Below, in pieces: positions 60,340 through 64,000 of a DNA stretch of 64,000 nucleotides (positions are counted from its first letter, which is position 1; each line of letters opens with the position of its first letter). The position numbers and the translations under genes are program-made. Source of the stretch: Streptomyces canus. Lineage in GTDB: Bacteria; Actinomycetota; Actinomycetes; Streptomycetales; Streptomycetaceae. Under the pieces are notes generated by a model that did no database searches, was not told the DNA's origin, and saw only the letters and a program-made list of their open reading frames with translations. The stretch is taken from NCBI RefSeq assembly GCF_001514145.1, contig NZ_KQ948657.1, forward strand, positions 716,323-780,322, read 5' to 3'.

Positions 60340-61188
60340 TCAGTTCTTCTGGATCTGGTCGAAGCTCAGCTCGACCGGGGTCTCGCGGCCGAAGATCTCG
60401 ACGAGACCCTTGACCTTCTTCGAGTCGGCGTTGATCTCGTTGATCGTGGCCTGGAGGGTGGCGAAGGGGCCGTCGGTGACGGTGACCGAGTCGCCGACCT
60501 CGAAGTCCAGCACCTGGACCTCGACCTTGCGGGCCGGAGCCGGCTTGCCCTCGGCCTCGGCGGCCTCGCGGGCGGCCTTCTCCTCGGCCTCCGGGGCGAG
60601 CATCTTGACGATCTCGTCCAGGGTCAGCGGGTACGGGTCGTAGGCGTTGCCCACGAAGCCGGTGACGCCGGGGGTGTTGCGGACGACGCCCCAGGACTCG
60701 TTCGTCAGGTCCATGCGCACCAGCACGTAGCCGGGGAGCTTGTTCTGACGGATGGTCTTGCGCTCGCCGTTCTTGATCTGCGCGACCTCTTCCTGCGGCA
60801 CCTCGGCCTGGAAGATGAAGTCCTCGACGTTCAGCGAGACGGCACGCTGCTCGAGGTTGGTCTTCACGCGGTTCTCGTAACCGGCGTAGGTGTGGATGAC
60901 GTACCACTCGCCGGGAAGGGTCCGCAGTTCCTCGCGCAGGGCGGCGACGGGGTCGACCGGCTCGGCCGGCTCTTCCTCGACCTCTTCTTCGTCCTCGTCC
61001 TCGACGGCCTCGACGTCACCGCCGGACTCGTCCTCGACGTGGAGGGCGGATTCCTCGGCGGGCTCGCCCGCCTCGGCGTCGGCAGCCTCGACCTCGTCCA
61101 GGTCCTCGTCCGCGCCCTCGACGATGTCGAGCTCGTCGTCGACAGACTCGTCGGGCTCGATGGCGTCGTTCAGGTTCTGGTCAGACAC
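60340..61188 (-). CDS. nusG: transcription termination/antitermination factor NusG
   Basis: 282 residues. A very acidic ~105-residue N-terminal extension (Glu/Asp/Ala-rich) precedes the NGN domain, with [21 protein letters not shown] and the [30 protein letters not shown] block. The C-terminal KOW domain has [22 protein letters not shown] and ends DQIQKN. It couples RNA polymerase to the ribosome via S10 and to Rho. The extension is a known actinobacterial feature. secE ends 81 nt upstream. Confidence 0.96.
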   Translation of the reverse strand: MSDQNLNDAIEPDESVDDELDIVEGADEDLDEVEAADAEAGEPAEESALHVEDESGGDVEAVEDEDEEEVEEEPAEPVDPVAALREELRTLPGEWYVIHTYAGYENRVKTNLEQRAVSLNVEDFIFQAEVPQEEVAQIKNGERKTIRQNKLPGYVLVRMDLTNESWGVVRNTPGVTGFVGNAYDPYPLTLDEIVKMLAPEAEEKAAREAAEAEGKPAPARKVEVQVLDFEVGDSVTVTDGPFATLQATINEINADSKKVKGLVEIFGRETPVELSFDQIQKN

Positions 61189-61232
61189 GGTGGCTGCTTC
61201 TTCCTGGATACTTTGGGGTGGAACATGCGAAA

Positions 61233-61259
61233 AGGGGCGCCGGTAACCTCGGCGCCCTT
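61233..61259 (-). terminator. secE-nusG attenuator-like hairpin
   Basis: A 10-bp stem (61233-61242 with 61250-61259, one G-T pair) with a 7-nt loop, followed on the minus strand by TTT. It could partly terminate between secE and nusG. Confidence 0.5.
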
Positions 61260-61269
61260 CGCTCTGTGC

Positions 61270-61554
61270 TCAGCCGAATACGTACTTGGCGGCGTGGTTG
61301 AGTCCATAGTCAATCACGGTCACCAGACCGATCATGACGAGGACGAAGACGATCACCACGGTCGTGTACGTCGTCAGCTGGTTCCGCGACGGCCAGACGA
61401 CCTTGCGGAGCTCTGCGACGATCTGCCGGTAAAAGAGCGCGAGGCGCTTCAGCGGGCCCTTCTTGGCACGCTTGCCGCCCTTACGGGTCTTCTTGGACTC
61501 CGGCGCCTCATCCTGGGCATCAGGCGTATCAATGGAGCCCACGGCGTCCGCCAT
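61270..61554 (-). CDS. secE: preprotein translocase subunit SecE
   Basis: 94 residues, one-helix type. A Lys-rich cytoplasmic head leads to LALFYRQIVAELRKVVWPSRNQLTTYT, the conserved amphipathic helix, then one membrane span (VVIVFVLVMIGLVTVIDYGL). It clamps SecY. It lies 108 nt downstream of tRNA-Trp and before nusG, the standard order. Confidence 0.97.
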   Translation of the reverse strand: MADAVGSIDTPDAQDEAPESKKTRKGGKRAKKGPLKRLALFYRQIVAELRKVVWPSRNQLTTYTTVVIVFVLVMIGLVTVIDYGLNHAAKYVFG

Positions 61555-61662
61555 TCGTCCTCACCTGTTCCCGGGTCGTGGCCGTGCCGCGCCCGGTTGG
61601 AGCCGCACGGCGGTGCATTGCTGTACGTACATGCGCACACATCCTGGCGAAGGTGTGTGTAG

Positions 61663-61735
61663 CAGGGCCGGAGGGACTTGAACCCCCAACCGCCGGTTTT
61701 GGAGACCGGTGCTCTACCAATTGAGCTACGACCCT
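61663..61735 (-). tRNA. tRNA-Trp (anticodon CCA)
   Basis: 73 nt on the minus strand folds as a tRNA. The acceptor stem AGGGTCG/CGGCCCT has one T-G pair, the D arm is AGCTC...GAGC, the anticodon stem ACCGG/CCGGT has loop CTCCAAA (anticodon CCA), and the T arm is GGGGG-TTCAAGT-CCCTC (with one G-T-type pair). The discriminator is G and the 3' CCA is not encoded. It sits just upstream of secE, as in other Streptomyces. Confidence 0.95.
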
Positions 61736-61983
61736 TTGTGCGTCCCCCAACGTACCGCATCCGACCGGGTGCTCGGTGTGCACCGGCTGGGTGGGCTGCT
61801 GAAGGCCAACGAGGTGAGAGTGTACGTGGTCCGCGAGCCCTCGTCGAACAGAAAGCGCCCGTAGGGGGCTTGGGGAAGGAAGATCGCCCAGCGTGCGAGG
61901 CGAATCCGGACGGTTGTTCAGCAGTTGTTCAGTCTGTGAAACCCGCGTGCCGGGGGAGTTTCCGGTCTGAAACGATGGGCCCC

Positions 61984-63210
61984 ATGAGCGCTGCAACCCC
62001 TCCCACCGAGCGCCGGGTCTCCGCCCGAGTCGGCGCGATCTCCGAGTCCGCCACTCTCGCCGTGGACGCCAAGGCCAAGGCCCTGAAGGCCGCCGGGCGG
62101 CCGGTGATCGGCTTCGGCGCCGGCGAGCCGGACTTCCCGACCCCGGACTACATCGTCCAGGCCGCCATCGAGGCCTGCTCGAACCCCAAGTACCACCGCT
62201 ACACCCCGGCCGGCGGCCTCCCCGAGCTGAAGGCCGCGATCGCCGCGAAGACGCTGCGTGACTCCGGCTACGAGGTCGACGCGTCCCAGATCCTGGTGAC
62301 CAACGGCGGCAAGCAGGCGATCTACGAGGCCTTCGCCGCGATCCTCGACCCGGGCGACGAGGTCATCGTCCCGGCGCCGTACTGGACGACGTACCCGGAG
62401 TCGATCCGGCTGGCCGGCGGTGTCCCGGTGGAGGTCGTCGCCGACGAGACGACCGGCTACCGGGTCTCCGTCGAGCAGCTGGAGGCGGCCCGCACCGAGA
62501 AGACGAAGGTCGTCCTCTTCGTCTCCCCCTCCAACCCGACCGGCGCCGTCTACAGCCAGGCCGACGCCGAGGCGATCGGCCGCTGGGCGGTCGAGCACGG
62601 CCTGTGGGTGCTGACCGACGAGATCTACGAGCACCTCGTCTACGGCGACGCGAAGTTCACCTCGCTGCCCGCGCTCCTGCCCGAGCTGCGCGACAAGTGC
62701 GTCGTGGTCAACGGTGTCGCGAAGACGTACGCCATGACGGGCTGGCGGGTGGGCTGGATCATCGGCCCGAAGGACGTCGTCAAGGCCGCGACCAACCTGC
62801 AGTCGCACGCCACGTCCAACGTGTCGAACGTCGCCCAGGTCGCGGCCCTCGCCGCGGTCTCCGGCAACCTCGACGCGGTGGCGGAGATGCGCACGGCCTT
62901 CGACCGCCGCCGCAAGACCATCGTGCGGATGCTCAACGAGATCGACGGCGTGCTCTGCCCGGAGCCCGAGGGCGCCTTCTACGCCTACCCGTCGGTCAAG
63001 GCCCTGCTCGGCAAGGAGATCCGCGGCAAGCGCCCGCAGGACACGGTCGAGCTGGCCGCGCTGATCCTGGAGGAGTCCGAGGTCGCGGTCGTCCCGGGCG
63101 AGGCCTTCGGCACGCCGGGCTACCTGCGGCTGTCGTACGCCCTGGGTGACGAGGATCTCGTCGAGGGCGTCTCGCGGATCCAGAAGCTGCTGGCGGAGGC
63201 GCAGGACTGA
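61984..63210 (+). CDS. aspC: pyridoxal-phosphate aspartate aminotransferase (class I)
   Basis: 408 residues from ATG 61984; ATG 61975 is an alternative. Fold type I features are [41 protein letters not shown] with the substrate-site Asn, [10 protein letters not shown] with the cofactor Asp, and the Schiff-base lysine K247 in [17 protein letters not shown]. It probably converts aspartate and 2-oxoglutarate to oxaloacetate and glutamate; prephenate activity occurs in related Ib enzymes. It is divergent from the tRNA-Trp/secE unit, with a 248-nt gap. Confidence 0.92.
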   Translation: MSAATPPTERRVSARVGAISESATLAVDAKAKALKAAGRPVIGFGAGEPDFPTPDYIVQAAIEACSNPKYHRYTPAGGLPELKAAIAAKTLRDSGYEVDASQILVTNGGKQAIYEAFAAILDPGDEVIVPAPYWTTYPESIRLAGGVPVEVVADETTGYRVSVEQLEAARTEKTKVVLFVSPSNPTGAVYSQADAEAIGRWAVEHGLWVLTDEIYEHLVYGDAKFTSLPALLPELRDKCVVVNGVAKTYAMTGWRVGWIIGPKDVVKAATNLQSHATSNVSNVAQVAALAAVSGNLDAVAEMRTAFDRRRKTIVRMLNEIDGVLCPEPEGAFYAYPSVKALLGKEIRGKRPQDTVELAALILEESEVAVVPGEAFGTPGYLRLSYALGDEDLVEGVSRIQKLLAEAQD

Positions 63211-63224
63211 GCCCGCCGTGAAAG

Positions 63225-63255
63225 AGCACCCCCTCACATGAGGGGGTGCTTTTTT
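63225..63255 (+). terminator. aminotransferase gene terminator
   Basis: An 11-bp stem (63225-63235 with 63240-63250), 4-nt loop, then six T. A textbook intrinsic terminator 14 nt after the stop. Confidence 0.92.
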
Positions 63256-63322
63256 GTGCGAGCAAGACCACTAAAGGGGAAAGCGGTACCGGGACACCGG
63301 TGACGTACGGCAGGATCCTCGA

Positions 63323-64000
63323 ATGGAGCGTGTACGTGATGTCTCTGAGCTGCCGAAAGCCCATCTGCACCTGCACTTCACCGGGTCGATGCGCCCGGCG
63401 ACGGTTCTGGAACTGGCCGACAAGTACGGAGTACGGCTGCCCGAGGCGCTGACCGAAGCACTGACCAGCGGGGAACCGCCGAAGCTGCGGGCGACGGACG
63501 AGCGGGGCTGGTTCCGTTTCCAGCGGCTGTACGACGCGGCCCGCTCGTGTCTGCGCGAGCCCGAGGACATCCGGCGGCTGGTGCGGGAGGCCGCGGAGGA
63601 GGATGTGCGCGACGGCTCGGGGTGGCTGGAGATCCAGGTCGACCCGACGTCGTACGCGCCCCGGCTCGGCGGGCTGATCCCGGCGCTGGAGATCATCCTG
63701 GACGCGGTGGAGACGACCTCGCGCGAGACCGGGCTCGGGATGCGGGTGCTGGTCGCCGCGAACCGGATGAAGCATCCCCTGGACGCCCGCACGCTGGCCC
63801 GGCTGGCGGTGCGGTACGCGGACAAGGGCGTGGTCGGCTTCGGCCTCTCGAACGACGAACGCCGGGGCATGGCACGGGACTTCGACCGGGCCTTCAACAT
63901 CGCGCGCGAGGGCGGGCTGCTGTCGGCGCCGCACGGTGGCGAGCTGGCCGGGCCCTCGTCGGTACGGGACTGTCTCGACGACCTTGACGCGAACCGGATC
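63323..64000 (+). CDS. add: adenosine deaminase, 5' part (runs off the window)
   Basis: 226 residues are visible from ATG 63323 and the frame is open to the last base, so the C-terminus is missing. The zinc ligands H14 and H16 lie in PKAHLHLHFTGSMRP. H204 and the catalytic Glu E207 lie in SAPHGGELAG (the HxGE-type motif). NRMKHP and GFGLSNDERRG also fit the family. It hydrolyses adenosine (or a related purine) to inosine. The final Asp ligands would be downstream. Separate from the aminotransferase by a strong terminator. Confidence 0.9.
   Translation, partial: MERVRDVSELPKAHLHLHFTGSMRPATVLELADKYGVRLPEALTEALTSGEPPKLRATDERGWFRFQRLYDAARSCLREPEDIRRLVREAAEEDVRDGSGWLEIQVDPTSYAPRLGGLIPALEIILDAVETTSRETGLGMRVLVAANRMKHPLDARTLARLAVRYADKGVVGFGLSNDERRGMARDFDRAFNIAREGGLLSAPHGGELAGPSSVRDCLDDLDANRI

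Overview
The window reads as chromosomal DNA from a Streptomyces or close relative. GC is very high, many genes start with GTG or TTG, and the ribosomal/RNA-polymerase gene order is that of actinomycetes. RpoB, read from a TTG start, is 1161 residues long with the rifampicin-region histidine at 437, as I remember for S. coelicolor. No rRNA, CRISPR array, transposase or integrase was seen.

Layout. (1) 1-3.2 kb: the 3' end of an LHH-type nuclease toxin gene overlapping a SUKH immunity gene, then coaA and a DUF389 membrane protein. (2) 3.2-5.8 kb, minus strand: rplM-rpsI-glmM. (3) 6.1-19.5 kb: accessory block. A six-gene minus-strand run encodes a processive GT2 synthase, a GH26-like lipoprotein, two GT-C membrane glycosyltransferases, a polyprenyl-phosphate sugar synthase and a GtrA flippase. 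Opposite it lies a 1474-residue secreted protein with a beta-propeller, repeated DFG(Q/E)V domains and Ig-like domains. (4) 19.6-38.6 kb, minus strand: the S10-spc-alpha superoperon from rpsJ to rplQ (including secY, adk, map, infA, rpmJ and rpoA), then a secreted-protein gene and truA. (5) 38.9-42 kb: a membrane/coiled-coil protein, an acyltransferase, a small holin-like membrane protein and a gene remnant. (6) 42-46.4 kb, minus strand: the str operon rpsL-rpsG-fusA-tuf. (7) 46.7-61.7 kb, minus strand: tRNA-Trp, secE-nusG, rplK-rplA, two tandem paralogous lipoproteins, rplJ-rplL, rpoB-rpoC and a DUF1707/DUF4190 gene. (8) 62-64 kb, plus strand: an aspartate aminotransferase and the 5' part of an adenosine deaminase gene.

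Most genes form the core translation, transcription and secretion machinery. They are tightly packed with 1-nt (TGATG/TAATG) or 4-nt (ATGA) overlaps, punctuated by GC-rich hairpins that probably act as terminators or attenuators. The main non-core system is the putative surface-polysaccharide locus at 7.0-19.5 kb, which sits between two otherwise conserved ribosomal-protein segments (rplM side and truA side). Smaller points are a near-exact copy of the rpsK 3' end just downstream of rpsK, a 25-nt hairpin element shared by the rpsJ and rpsL leaders, and the lipoprotein pair between rplA and rplJ.
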